Shown here piece after piece: positions 53,825-62,675 of a DNA stretch of 64,000 nt (position 1 is its first letter; each line of letters begins with the position of its first letter). Origin of the DNA: Chloroflexota bacterium (GTDB lineage: Bacteria > Chloroflexota > Anaerolineae > Aggregatilineales > Phototrophicaceae); the NCBI GenBank assembly GCA_026708115.1, contig JAPOVL010000033.1, forward strand, positions 106,519 through 170,518, written 5' to 3'. The notes under the pieces are model-generated. The model was not told the origin of the DNA. It saw only the letters and a list, made by a program, of their open reading frames with translations, and did not search any database. The translations under genes and the position numbers were made by a program.

Positions 53825-54874
53825 TCAAAGCGGTCCGAGTGCGCGCTGCCGCAGCAGTGCCAAGGCCACGCCGATGAATGCGCAAAGAATGCTGATCAGC
53901 CAAAAGCGCTGAACGATTTGCGTCTCGCTCCAGCCGCCCAATTCAAAGTGATGATGTATTGGCGTACGGCGAAAGGGTCGGATATCCACGCCATAAAACC
54001 GTCGGCTCAACTTGGCGGAAGCCACCTGCAAGATCACGCTCAAGATCTCCATGACGGGCACGATCGCGACAATCGGCAACAAGAGCCACTGACCGGTCAT
54101 AACCGCGACCGTGCCAAGCGTCGCGCCCAGAGCCAGGGAACCTGTATCTCCCATAAACAACTGTGCGGGATGCGCGTTGTACCAGAGAAAGGCGAAACAG
54201 GCGCCCACGACTATAAAACAAAGGTCGATTAAGAAAATCTGATTCTGCAAATAGGCGATAACGCCGTAAGCGCCGAAGGCGCTCGCCGTAACGATACCGG
54301 CAAGACCATCCAATCCATCGGTGAAGTTGGTGGCGTTGGAACTGCCGATGATGATAAAGGTGCTGATCGCGATAAAGATTAGCGGGTGCAATGGGATTTC
54401 TACCGGTATCAGCGGAAGCGGCATGGAGTTAGCGTAGGAAAAGCCAACTTGCGACATGATGGTGGATGCGATCAGGGCCAGAACAATCTGGGCCAGGAAC
54501 TTCACTTTGCCAGATAAGCCTTCGCCCACGCTGCCGCGCGATGTCTGTATGCCTTCCCAGTCGTCGATCAAGCCCAAAAGAGCGAATCCAATCAATACCG
54601 ATAGCGGAAGCAAGATGCTTCGCCCTTCGCCTTCCTGGACAATGCGCGAGATATTGAGAGCGAGCGTGATGGCAATTGTTGGCAAGATGATCATAATCCC
54701 GCCCATTGTCGGCGTGCCGACTTTCTTCACATGCGCGCTGTCCATCAACTCTGCGCGGATCTGCTTGCCGAGCTTGAAGCGATGCAGGATTTCTACAAAG
54801 GGACCACCCCAGATAACACCCAGTAAGAATGTCGCCCCACCTACGCTTAATGCCAGCGGTAGTTTCGCTTCCAT
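53825..54874 (-). CDS. mraY: Phospho-MurNAc-pentapeptide translocase MraY
   Basis: About 349 residues from ATG 54874 (an in-frame start 25 codons earlier would overlap ftsI). Makes lipid I by moving phospho-MurNAc-pentapeptide to undecaprenyl phosphate. Polytopic with KKVGTPTMGGIMI, the catalytic NFTDGLDGLAG, YNAHPAQLFMGDTGSLALGA and the RRTPIHHHFEL motif. It lies directly after ftsI; the usual murE and murF between them are absent. Confidence 0.95.
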   Translation of the reverse strand: MEAKLPLALSVGGATFLLGVIWGGPFVEILHRFKLGKQIRAELMDSAHVKKVGTPTMGGIMIILPTIAITLALNISRIVQEGEGRSILLPLSVLIGFALLGLIDDWEGIQTSRGSVGEGLSGKVKFLAQIVLALIASTIMSQVGFSYANSMPLPLIPVEIPLHPLIFIAISTFIIIGSSNATNFTDGLDGLAGIVTASAFGAYGVIAYLQNQIFLIDLCFIVVGACFAFLWYNAHPAQLFMGDTGSLALGATLGTVAVMTGQWLLLPIVAIVPVMEILSVILQVASAKLSRRFYGVDIRPFRRTPIHHHFELGGWSETQIVQRFWLISILCAFIGVALALLRQRALGPL

Positions 54875-54887
54875 CTGCAGCGGGCCC

Positions 54888-56636
54888 TCAGCTACCGACC
54901 GAACTGATATTGACTGTGGAGCGCGCCAGGTTGTGCCGTACCTCGTCAACCGGTATCTCCAGCAAGATCACCAGTCGATCGGCCAGGCGCCGGAATACCG
55001 GCGCGGCGACTTCATAGCCGTAGTAATCATCAGGTCGATCCAACTTGACCAGGACGACGACTTGCGGATCGTCGGCCGGCAAAAAACCAATGAAGGTCAC
55101 GATGGATGAATTGCGCCCCACTTCATAGTCCAGGGCAGTTGCGATACGCGCAGTGCCCGCTTTCCCGGCGATGGTATAGCCGGGCAATTGCGCCTCGGGC
55201 GCCCCTTCGGCGACCGATTGCACCAATAGCTCGGTGACAATACTGGCGGTCTCCTCGGATATGACGCGGCGTATGGTGATCGCCTGCGCATCTTGCACGC
55301 CATCTTCGGTGATCGCCTGGCGCACGATGCGGGGCTGACGCATGATTCCGTTGTTGGCGATTGCCGCAAAGGCCGTAATCATTTGCAGGGGCGTCGCCTT
55401 CATGCGCTGTCCATAGCTGTTCAGTCCCAGATAACTTTCCGACCAATTGCTGTCGCCGGGTACCTTGAGTTCGCCGCTTTCTTCCGCGAACAAATCGACG
55501 CCGGTAATCTGTCCCAAACCAAATGCGCGCATCATGCTGTAGAAATTGTCCGTGCCCATCTCGAGAGCGATGGTAGCGGCGCCAACATTGACGGAACGAA
55601 CAAGTATTTGAGAGACATCTATGGTGCCGTGGGTTTGGAATCGGCGATTCCAAACCTTGTAGCCGCCTACGTCAAGGTTTCCCTCATCATTGTAAGTCCA
55701 GTACGGTGTGATGGCGCCCGTTTCCAGGCCTGCGGCAACCGTCAGCGCTTGCACGATAGATCCAGGCTCAAAGTCTTCGTTGATGGACGGGTTTAGCAAG
55801 AGATTTGGATCTTCGATTTCCAAGAAGATGTTGGGGTCCAATGTAGGGTCGTTGGCCATGGCGAGAATATCGCCGTTGCGTGGGTCCATGACGATGGCCG
55901 AGCCTCGGAACGCGCCCGATTCCAGAACCGCTCTTTCCAATTCCGATTCCACCCAGAATTGTACATCCCGATCCAAGGTCAACAGGATGTCTTGGCCTCG
56001 CTGATCGGTCGGTACATCCTCCGGCAAATCAATCGGAACATTGCTGATGGAAAGATCCAGCACACGGCCGGCCAAGGTATCATTGTAAGCGCCTTCGACG
56101 CCCATTGCGCCTTTAAGTTCCTCGTCAACAACGAAACCGATCACGTGGCCCGCCAAGGGACCCTGTGGGTAAAAGCGCTTCGGTATCTTTTCCAGATCGA
56201 CGGAAATCTCGTCTAGGGCGGCAATTGCTTGTCCTTGATCCGCCGAAATGGGACCGGCGACGAACTCCCAAAGATTATCGCTGGTGGCGCGACGATGTAT
56301 CTCGAACTCGTCGATATCGAGGATAAGCGCGAGTTGCCTGCTCAGGCCCAAAGCATCAGCGACCAGGCTAGGGCTGACACCAACACGATACTGCAAGGCG
56401 TTAAAGGCCAGGGGTTCGCCGTCTCGGTCATAAATCAGGCCGCGTTCCGCTGGTATCCTGCGCGTCGAACTGGTGATGGCGCTCCCGCGCCGTTCCATCT
56501 CCTGTCGGACTGAGCGCGGGAAAAACTGGAAGTTTGCCAGGTTTATCACCAGGTAACCAGCCATCACGATCAGAAAGATAATCACGAAAGGCAGTCGTGA
56601 ATGGATCGTTGTCTGCTGGGTGGAAAGTCCTTGCAT
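54888..56636 (-). CDS. ftsI: FtsI/PBP2-family protein with altered active-site motifs
   Basis: 582 residues in the ftsI position. One N-terminal membrane helix (about 16-36), RGLIYDRDGEPLA, then the penicillin-binding transpeptidase domain from about residue 245. The SxxK motif reads S293-I-V-Q296 (codon CAA at 55751-55749), so the general-base Lys is missing; the SxN motif SVN (348-350) is intact; KTG reads K492-A-G. FEPGSIVQALTVAAGLE otherwise matches the usual FEPGS(T/V)FK context. Either an unusual functional variant or a non-catalytic partner of FtsW. Preceded by ftsL and followed by mraY. Confidence 0.85.
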   Translation of the reverse strand: MQGLSTQQTTIHSRLPFVIIFLIVMAGYLVINLANFQFFPRSVRQEMERRGSAITSSTRRIPAERGLIYDRDGEPLAFNALQYRVGVSPSLVADALGLSRQLALILDIDEFEIHRRATSDNLWEFVAGPISADQGQAIAALDEISVDLEKIPKRFYPQGPLAGHVIGFVVDEELKGAMGVEGAYNDTLAGRVLDLSISNVPIDLPEDVPTDQRGQDILLTLDRDVQFWVESELERAVLESGAFRGSAIVMDPRNGDILAMANDPTLDPNIFLEIEDPNLLLNPSINEDFEPGSIVQALTVAAGLETGAITPYWTYNDEGNLDVGGYKVWNRRFQTHGTIDVSQILVRSVNVGAATIALEMGTDNFYSMMRAFGLGQITGVDLFAEESGELKVPGDSNWSESYLGLNSYGQRMKATPLQMITAFAAIANNGIMRQPRIVRQAITEDGVQDAQAITIRRVISEETASIVTELLVQSVAEGAPEAQLPGYTIAGKAGTARIATALDYEVGRNSSIVTFIGFLPADDPQVVVLVKLDRPDDYYGYEVAAPVFRRLADRLVILLEIPVDEVRHNLARSTVNISSVGS

Positions 56637-56653
56637 AAAAGGGGCTTCTCGCG

Positions 56654-57124
56654 CTAGCTGCCAAAGGCTTCGATTTGTTCTCGTAAAGTCGCTAGTTGCC
56701 GTTGTATCCAGCCGCTGAAGGTCTCGTCATAGATCGGCGTCGGATCCTGGTTGGCGCGCGCGCTCGCCGCTTCTGCAAAGGAGTTTCTGCGCGTCGGGCT
56801 ATAGCCCTCGATCACCACATAATCTATTTCAGCGTTGGTCGCCGGGCGAAAACCGATATCTTGGGCGCGCAGTGTCAAGCGCGGGACGGTACGGAACCGG
56901 GCAATCTCTGCGATTAGCTGTTCATTTGTATATTTGAGCTCGTCGCGCTGGATAATCAAGTCTTCAATCGTTCGATTGGTGATGGCGAAGGATGCCACCT
57001 GCGATAAATAGATGCTGCCAAGCACGAGCAAAATAGCGGTGCCGAGGATCGCAAGCATCGCCGCTTGATTGCGGGCATAGAAGCGCTTGCGGCTAAGCGT
57101 ATGTTGAAACCAATTCTGTGCCAT
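56654..57124 (-). CDS. ftsL: FtsL-like septum protein
   Basis: 156 residues. Basic start, a single membrane helix (about 25-45), a heptad-like coiled coil (TIEDLIIQRDELKYTNEQLIAEIARF) and a conserved-looking DIGFRPATNAEIDYVVIEGY segment. Assigned from topology and from its place between rsmH and ftsI; FtsL sequences are poorly conserved. In the divisome it pairs with FtsQ and activates FtsWI. The C-terminal ~50 residues are longer than in most FtsL proteins. Confidence 0.75.
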   Translation of the reverse strand: MAQNWFQHTLSRKRFYARNQAAMLAILGTAILLVLGSIYLSQVASFAITNRTIEDLIIQRDELKYTNEQLIAEIARFRTVPRLTLRAQDIGFRPATNAEIDYVVIEGYSPTRRNSFAEAASARANQDPTPIYDETFSGWIQRQLATLREQIEAFGS

Positions 57125-57148
57125 CTTACTCTTTTTTCAATGTACTCC

Positions 57149-57240
57149 CTTGCTCATGCAAGTAGCGCGTTTATAGCTTTCTGTGAGCGCGGCATTCCCC
57201 GGGGACCCTTTCGCTTGCTGCGCGCCAAGCGGCTGTTGAC
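57149..57240 (-). repeat. Structured intergenic element, copy 2 (rsmH-ftsL gap)
   Basis: On the minus strand ACAGCCGCTTGGCG, GAAAGGGTCCCCGGGGAATG, CCGCGCTCACAGAAAG and the hairpin CTTGC-ATGA-GCAAG, matching the hisS leader element (11201-11286) block by block and in the same order. It sits in the 224-base gap between rsmH and ftsL. Covariation in the terminal hairpin suggests an RNA structure, but a mobile-repeat origin is equally possible. Confidence 0.55.
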
Positions 57241-57348
57241 TGGTCTGTCTGAACAGTTGCCCGGCCGGCTGGAAGTCCAGGGTCCTGTTAAAGCAGACGC
57301 CAGCACAGTTACAAATTTATCAAAAACGCGATATTTCGCAACAGAGGT

Positions 57349-58281
57349 TCAATCGAACTTCAACTTTTCGACGACCCTCAGCTTGGCGCTGCGGCTCCGC
57401 GGGTTGCTGCTTAGCTCTTTATCACCGGGCACGATCGGTCGTCGATTGACGAGCTTGACCAGCGCTCGCTTTTCTTCAATTGACGCCATGCCCGGCGGAG
57501 CGACAACCTCCGCTGCCAAATCCCGGAAGCTCCGCTTGACGATACGGTCTTCCAGGCTGTGAAAGCTGATCACTGCCAGTTTCCCGCCGGGACGCAGCAA
57601 GTCGACGGCGATCGGCAGCGCCTTTTCCAGGGATTCCAATTCCCGGTTAACTGCGATGCGCAACGCTTGAAACACCTTGGTAGCCGGGTGAAGCTTCGTC
57701 ATTCGCCGCCGCTTGGGGACCACCGTTTTGATAAGACTTGCCAACTCGCTTGTGCGTCGTATTGGCCTCCGAGCTACGATAGCGTCGGCGATCTTACCGG
57801 CGGCCTTCTCTTCCCCGTATCGAAAGAAGAGCTCGGCAAGGTCCTTCTTTGGAAGAGAATTAACCAGTTTTTCCGCAGTGACGCCGTCGTTCAAAGCGTC
57901 GAAGCGCATGTCGAGCGGGCCCTCATGTCGAAACGCGAAACCGCGCGCGGGATCGTCCAGTTGCATGGACGAGAGGCCCAGGTCCAGTATGATCGCGTCG
58001 ACCTCGCGCCAGCCGCGCTGGCATGCCACAGCGCGCATATCCACATAACTGGTCTGTGCGACAGTCACGCGTTCAAGATATGGCGCCAGATTGCGGCGGG
58101 CGATCTCAATCGCGCTGGCGTCAAGATCGAATGCCAACACTGCTCCGGCGCCCGCTTGCAGCAGGGCGCGCGTGTGACCGCCAGCCCCAAGCGTCCCGTC
58201 AATGACTCGATCGAGCCTCCCGTCGCAGGGCTTTGTCAGTCGAAGCAATGGCTCAACCAGCACTGGTATATGCGTGCTCAC
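57349..58281 (-). CDS. rsmH: 16S rRNA m4C1402 methyltransferase RsmH
   Basis: About 310 residues from GTG 58281, with AAGGGA nine bases upstream and the typical start VSTHIPVLVE; further upstream frame is likely not translated. DGTLGAGGHTRALLQ (SAM-binding), DLGLSSMQLDDPARGFAFRHEGPLDMRFD, EKAAGKIADAIV and VISFHSLEDRIVKRSFRD are diagnostic. First gene of the dcw cluster; the usual mraZ in front is missing. Confidence 0.95.
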   Translation of the reverse strand: MSTHIPVLVEPLLRLTKPCDGRLDRVIDGTLGAGGHTRALLQAGAGAVLAFDLDASAIEIARRNLAPYLERVTVAQTSYVDMRAVACQRGWREVDAIILDLGLSSMQLDDPARGFAFRHEGPLDMRFDALNDGVTAEKLVNSLPKKDLAELFFRYGEEKAAGKIADAIVARRPIRRTSELASLIKTVVPKRRRMTKLHPATKVFQALRIAVNRELESLEKALPIAVDLLRPGGKLAVISFHSLEDRIVKRSFRDLAAEVVAPPGMASIEEKRALVKLVNRRPIVPGDKELSSNPRSRSAKLRVVEKLKFD

Positions 58282-58434
58282 AAATTGTAATCCCTTCACG
58301 CTTGGCGCATTCAATTGTAGCTCGTTTTGCCAAACCAGCATGCCCATATTGCCCTATACCACGTTCTCCACAACAGCGTATCATGATAAAATATAGGCTG
58401 TCCCAATTGCTTGCCAATATCACCCCAAGCGCCG

Positions 58435-60321
58435 ATGGAATACCAGAAACCACAGCATATCGAGACCATTCTTAAGAATCTGCCTGCCAAGCCCGGCGTT
58501 TACCTGCTGAAGAACAGCAAGGGTAGGATCATCTACGTGGGCAAGGCCAAGCGCCTGCGCAATCGCGTCCGCAGCTATTTCACGACGGTCGCCGATGGCA
58601 ATAGCAAGACGCTGCGCATGCGCGGAGAAGTCGATGACATTGATTTCATCATCACAGAAAACGAAGTCAAGGCGCTGATCCTGGAAGAAACCCTGATCAA
58701 AAAGCACAAGCCGCGCTTCAACATCGAGCTCAAGGACGACAAGCGCTATCCCTATATCCGCGTCAGTTGGGCCGATGCCTTCCCAAAAGTGGAAACCACC
58801 AGGCGCATTCTCAACGACGGCTCGCGCTACTTCGGTCCTTACACAGCTATGTGGGTGGTTCAGAAAACCTTGAGCGATTTGCGCAAAGCCTTTCCCTATT
58901 TGACCTGCGACCGCGACATCAACGGCCAGGACGAGCGCGCTTGCCTTTTCCACGACATCAAGCTCTGCAACGCGCCTTGTATCGGCGCCGTCAGCCGAGA
59001 TGAATACCGCCAGATGATTCAAGAACTGATGGACGTGCTTAGCGGCAAGGCTGAATGCGTGCAGAAACGCTTGATGAACGAAATGCTGAGCGCCTCTGGT
59101 CAACTCAACTTTGAAAAAGCCGCCGGCATCCGCGACCAGCTGAAGGCGATAGACTACATCACCAACAAGCACAAAGCCGTTGGCAAGAACATGACCGATC
59201 ACGATGTCATCGCCCTGGCCCGCGACGAACGTGACGCCACCGTACAGATCATGTTTATCCGCAACGGCAAGCTGATCGGCAGCGATTCGCGAACTGTAGA
59301 CAATACCGAAGGCGAATCGGACGCCGTTGTGCTGGAACAATTCATCAGCCAGTTTTACGCGGCCAGCAGCAACATCCCGCGCGAACTGATTTTGCCCAAC
59401 GAAGTCGAGGAAGCGCGTATCCTGGAACGTTGGCTCAGCGACAAACGCGCCAGTTCGAAAGTATCAATTCATGTGCCGCAGCGTGGCGACAAACGCAAAC
59501 TGGTCGCGCTGGCGCAGGAAAACGCGCTGGAAAGCCTGCAAATGATGCGCGCTCAATACGAGGCCGATACCACCAAGCACGAACAAGCGCTGGCGCAACT
59601 GCACGAAGCTTTGGGGCTGCCGCGCATCCCCAACCGCATCGAATGTTACGACATCAGCACGACGCAAGGCACCGCGATCGTCGCCAGCCGGGTGGTCTTT
59701 GCCCGTGGCGTGGCGCGCAAGAGCGAATATCGCCGTTTCAATATTCGGTCGGTTTCCCACGGTGGTTCGGACGATTATCAATCAATGCGCGAGGCCCTGA
59801 CACGGCGCTTTCTGCGTTGGAAGGACGCGGTCGAGTCGGGGCTGTCGCTGACGCCGGCCGGGGTGGACAAGGACGAAACCTGGCGGCTGCTGCCGGACTT
59901 GCTCTTGATTGACGGCGGCAAAGGGCAGCTCAATGTCGCTAGGAGCGTATTGGCCGAATTTGGCTTGCGGGACCGGGTGCCGGTCGCGGCCTTGGCGAAA
60001 CGCATTGAAGAAGTCTTCCTGCCAGATCGAGCGCTGCCTATCTTGCTGCCCCGCCGCAGCGAAGCGCTTTATCTTGTTCAGCGCGTGCGCGACGAAGCGC
60101 ATCGCTTCGCCATTACCAGCCATCGCAAGCGCCGGCGCAAGCTGAGCCTGGCCAGCCGCCTGGAGACGATACCAGGCGTGGGACCCAAACGCCGCAAGGT
60201 CTTGCTCAAGCACTTTGAAAACTCGATTGACGCCATCAGAACGGCCAGCGTCACCGAACTGGCGGAGGTCAATGGCATCAACAAGGAAGTTGCTTTGGCG
60301 ATCAAGAGTCATCTCGATTGA
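58435..60321 (+). CDS. uvrC: Excinuclease ABC subunit C
   Basis: 628 residues from ATG 58435 (MEYQKPQHIETIL). GIY-YIG nuclease domain PGVYLLKNSKGRIIYVGKAKRLRNR, a UVR motif (LNFEKAAGIRDQLKAI), the RNase H-like second nuclease with ECYDISTTQGTAIVAS, DLLLIDGGKGQLN and the C-terminal helix-hairpin-helix pair IPGVGPKRRKVLLKHF. Makes both incisions in nucleotide excision repair with UvrAB. Divergent from rsmH, and convergent with serA with 6 bases between stops. Confidence 0.95.
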   Translation: MEYQKPQHIETILKNLPAKPGVYLLKNSKGRIIYVGKAKRLRNRVRSYFTTVADGNSKTLRMRGEVDDIDFIITENEVKALILEETLIKKHKPRFNIELKDDKRYPYIRVSWADAFPKVETTRRILNDGSRYFGPYTAMWVVQKTLSDLRKAFPYLTCDRDINGQDERACLFHDIKLCNAPCIGAVSRDEYRQMIQELMDVLSGKAECVQKRLMNEMLSASGQLNFEKAAGIRDQLKAIDYITNKHKAVGKNMTDHDVIALARDERDATVQIMFIRNGKLIGSDSRTVDNTEGESDAVVLEQFISQFYAASSNIPRELILPNEVEEARILERWLSDKRASSKVSIHVPQRGDKRKLVALAQENALESLQMMRAQYEADTTKHEQALAQLHEALGLPRIPNRIECYDISTTQGTAIVASRVVFARGVARKSEYRRFNIRSVSHGGSDDYQSMREALTRRFLRWKDAVESGLSLTPAGVDKDETWRLLPDLLLIDGGKGQLNVARSVLAEFGLRDRVPVAALAKRIEEVFLPDRALPILLPRRSEALYLVQRVRDEAHRFAITSHRKRRRKLSLASRLETIPGVGPKRRKVLLKHFENSIDAIRTASVTELAEVNGINKEVALAIKSHLD

Positions 60322-60327
60322 ACTTGG

Positions 60328-62010
60328 TTAGATCTGCAGTTGATGCACATGGCGTATGAAGTCTTGCCCGCGCAGAATCTCCATTAGGGACTCGGGAAGC
60401 GCTTCGTCGAAGTTGAGCACGGTCAGGGTGTTGCCGCCGGGTTGGGCGCGGCCGGTATGCCAACTGGCGATGTTGATGCCGTTTTCCGCCATCAGGGTAC
60501 CGACGCGGCCGATGACGCCCGGCTGGTCATAACTGCCCATGATGAGCAGATGCCCGCGCGGCTCGAAGTGGATACGGTAGCTGTTAATCTGCAGGATATA
60601 GGGCTTCTGCCGGTCCAGCAGCGTCCCGGCGATGCTGATCTCCTCGTTGTCATCCAGCGTAATCTGGCTGGTGATGACATTGCTGTATTCGCTGATCTTG
60701 ATGCCTTTGGCCTGCGTGATCCGCCAGCCGTGCTCGGTCGCCAGAACGGGCGCGTTGACATAGCTCACCTTGTCGCCGTGTATCGGGGTCAGCAGCCCCT
60801 TTAATATGCCGACCGTCATGGGCTTGATCAGCCCGTTCATGTCTTCGCCGATGATCTCGATGGCGATGCGCCGAATGGGACCGCGCGCCAAGATGTGCTG
60901 CAGGCTGCCGATGCTTTCGGACAATTGCATATAAGGGCGGGCGTCGCTGTAGTTCAGGCCCGGCAGCAGGGGCATGTTGACGACGTTGCGATAGTCGCGG
61001 TCGTCCAGCGCGTCAATCACTTGCTTGACGATCTGAATGGACAAGTCTTGCCGCGCTTCGGCCGTGTTGTCGCCGATATGCGGCGTATGAATCACCTTAT
61101 CCAAACCGATCAAGGGACTGTTGAAGGGCGGCTCTTCGTTCCAGACGTCCAGGGCGACGCCGCCCAGGCGCCCGTCCTTCAGGGCGTCCGCCAGCAGGGC
61201 TTCCTTAATGACGCCGCCGTGGGCGGTATTAATGAAGCGGGCGCCGGGTTTCATCTGGTCGAGCATGTCCGCCGTGAAGAAATCGACGGTCTCGTCGGTG
61301 GCGGGCACATGCAGGCTGACGTAGTCCGCCGCCCCCAGCAATTCGCGCAGGCCGACCAGTTGAATGCGCTTGTCGTTGACCTGCTCTTCGCGGATATAGG
61401 GATCGTTAGCCAGAACGCGCATGCCGAAGGCCAAACAGAGATGCGCGACACGCTGCCCGACCCGACCAAGGCCGATGATGCCGACCGTTTTGCCATGCAA
61501 TTGTTTACCGACTTGCGGCCCGCGGTCGAAGAGCCACCAGCCTTCGCGCAGGCTGTCATGGATATCGGGCAGATTTCGGTTAAGCGCCAACATCAAGGTC
61601 AGCGTATGTTCGGCGGCGGCGATGGCGCTGACACCGGGGATATTCATCACCAGGATGCCGCGTTCTGTGGCATAGTCGACGTCAATCCCGGTCAAGCCGG
61701 CGGACATACGCGCGATCAGTTTCAGGTTCGGCGCGTGTTCCAGCAGAGGCGCGTCCAGTTTGAAATCGGAACGGGTGATGATGGCGGCCGCGTCGTTGAG
61801 GGCGGCCCGCACGTTGGCGGTCTTTGGCGGGACGATGATTACCGCGACATCGTCGGCCGCCTCCAGCAGGGCGATGCTTTCGGGCGTGAGGTCTGTCGCG
61901 ACCAAAATGCGCCGCAGGTGTTTCGCAGCGCCAACTGCCTGGGCCGAGGCAGCTTGATTACTTGTCTGGGCGCGGCGGTGCTGGTCGCTGCCGCCGGTTG
62001 GCTGGCTCAA
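60328..62010 (-). CDS. serA: D-3-phosphoglycerate dehydrogenase
   Basis: 560 residues. First step of serine synthesis. NAD-binding GIIGLGRVGQRVAHLC, RFINTAHGGVI, catalytic-loop PFNSPLIGLDKVIHTPHIGDNTAEA (His of the H-E-R triad), an intervening domain and a C-terminal ACT domain (LLIMGSYDQPGVIGRVGTLMAENGIN) likely binding serine as feedback signal. The first ~30 residues are polar and poorly conserved-looking. Stop/start overlap of 4 bases with the HAD phosphatase gene upstream. Confidence 0.95.
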   Translation of the reverse strand: MSQPTGGSDQHRRAQTSNQAASAQAVGAAKHLRRILVATDLTPESIALLEAADDVAVIIVPPKTANVRAALNDAAAIITRSDFKLDAPLLEHAPNLKLIARMSAGLTGIDVDYATERGILVMNIPGVSAIAAAEHTLTLMLALNRNLPDIHDSLREGWWLFDRGPQVGKQLHGKTVGIIGLGRVGQRVAHLCLAFGMRVLANDPYIREEQVNDKRIQLVGLRELLGAADYVSLHVPATDETVDFFTADMLDQMKPGARFINTAHGGVIKEALLADALKDGRLGGVALDVWNEEPPFNSPLIGLDKVIHTPHIGDNTAEARQDLSIQIVKQVIDALDDRDYRNVVNMPLLPGLNYSDARPYMQLSESIGSLQHILARGPIRRIAIEIIGEDMNGLIKPMTVGILKGLLTPIHGDKVSYVNAPVLATEHGWRITQAKGIKISEYSNVITSQITLDDNEEISIAGTLLDRQKPYILQINSYRIHFEPRGHLLIMGSYDQPGVIGRVGTLMAENGINIASWHTGRAQPGGNTLTVLNFDEALPESLMEILRGQDFIRHVHQLQI

Positions 62011-62675
62011 GAGAACAAGCCCTTCCTTCTGAATTCCGCCAATATGTCGTAGAGGCTGTCGTAAACGCGTTTGTTGATTCCGGCGAAGTCATCAAGCGTG
62101 GAATGCGACAGGTCGGGCACGGAATAACAGGTCATGCCCGCGGCTAGTGCCGACTGCGTCCCGGCCGGGCTATCCTCCAGGGCAAGGCAGCGCGCGGGCG
62201 GGTAGCCCAGTTGCTCGGCGGCGTGAAGATAAATATCGGGCGCCGGTTTGCCGCGCGGCATATGCTGCGCCGAATAGCGCTGCGGGATCAAGGCGTCCCA
62301 GCCAAGCAAATCCACGAAATGGTCGATCACGCAATCCCAGGAACTTGAGGCGATTGCGCGCGGAATCCCTCGCTCGGCGGCGAAGCGGATGATCGCTTCC
62401 GCGCCCGGACGCGGCTGAATCTTCTCCAGAGGCGTGCGGAGAATGCGCCCAGTAATCTCATCAATAATCGCCTCGGGCGTGTCGCCCACGTTGGGATAAT
62501 GGCGGTGGATGATGCGCGCGAACTCATCTACGCGGACGCCAATCGTTTGCTCGCGCACATCTTCGGCATAGGTATAGCCAGCGCCTTCTATCATTTCGAT
62601 TTCCGCCTCGTGCCAGAGCGGTTCGGAATCGACCAGCAGGCCGTCCATATCGAAGATTATCGCGTCGAAACTCAT
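62007..62675 (-). CDS. HAD-family phosphatase (beta-phosphoglucomutase-like)
   Basis: 222 residues. FDMDGLLVDSEPLW (nucleophile Asp and acid Asp), IASSSWDCVI (Ser of motif II), RGKPAPDIYLHAAEQL (Lys of motif III) and ALEDSPAGTQSALAAGM (motif IV). The fold and DGLLVDSE signature fit sugar-phosphate phosphatases or mutases of the HxpB/beta-PGM group. Coupled on both sides by 4-base overlaps to serA and the serB-like gene, which suggests a role linked to serine metabolism, not proven. Confidence 0.88.
   Translation of the reverse strand: MSFDAIIFDMDGLLVDSEPLWHEAEIEMIEGAGYTYAEDVREQTIGVRVDEFARIIHRHYPNVGDTPEAIIDEITGRILRTPLEKIQPRPGAEAIIRFAAERGIPRAIASSSWDCVIDHFVDLLGWDALIPQRYSAQHMPRGKPAPDIYLHAAEQLGYPPARCLALEDSPAGTQSALAAGMTCYSVPDLSHSTLDDFAGINKRVYDSLYDILAEFRRKGLFS

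Noticed and set aside
58420..59340. 306-codon open frame antisense to uvrC
   Set aside because: Antisense to the GIY-YIG and UVR regions of UvrC; no supporting features.
60895..62052. 385-codon open frame antisense to serA
   Set aside because: Antisense to a complete SerA with NAD-binding and ACT domains; no independent evidence.
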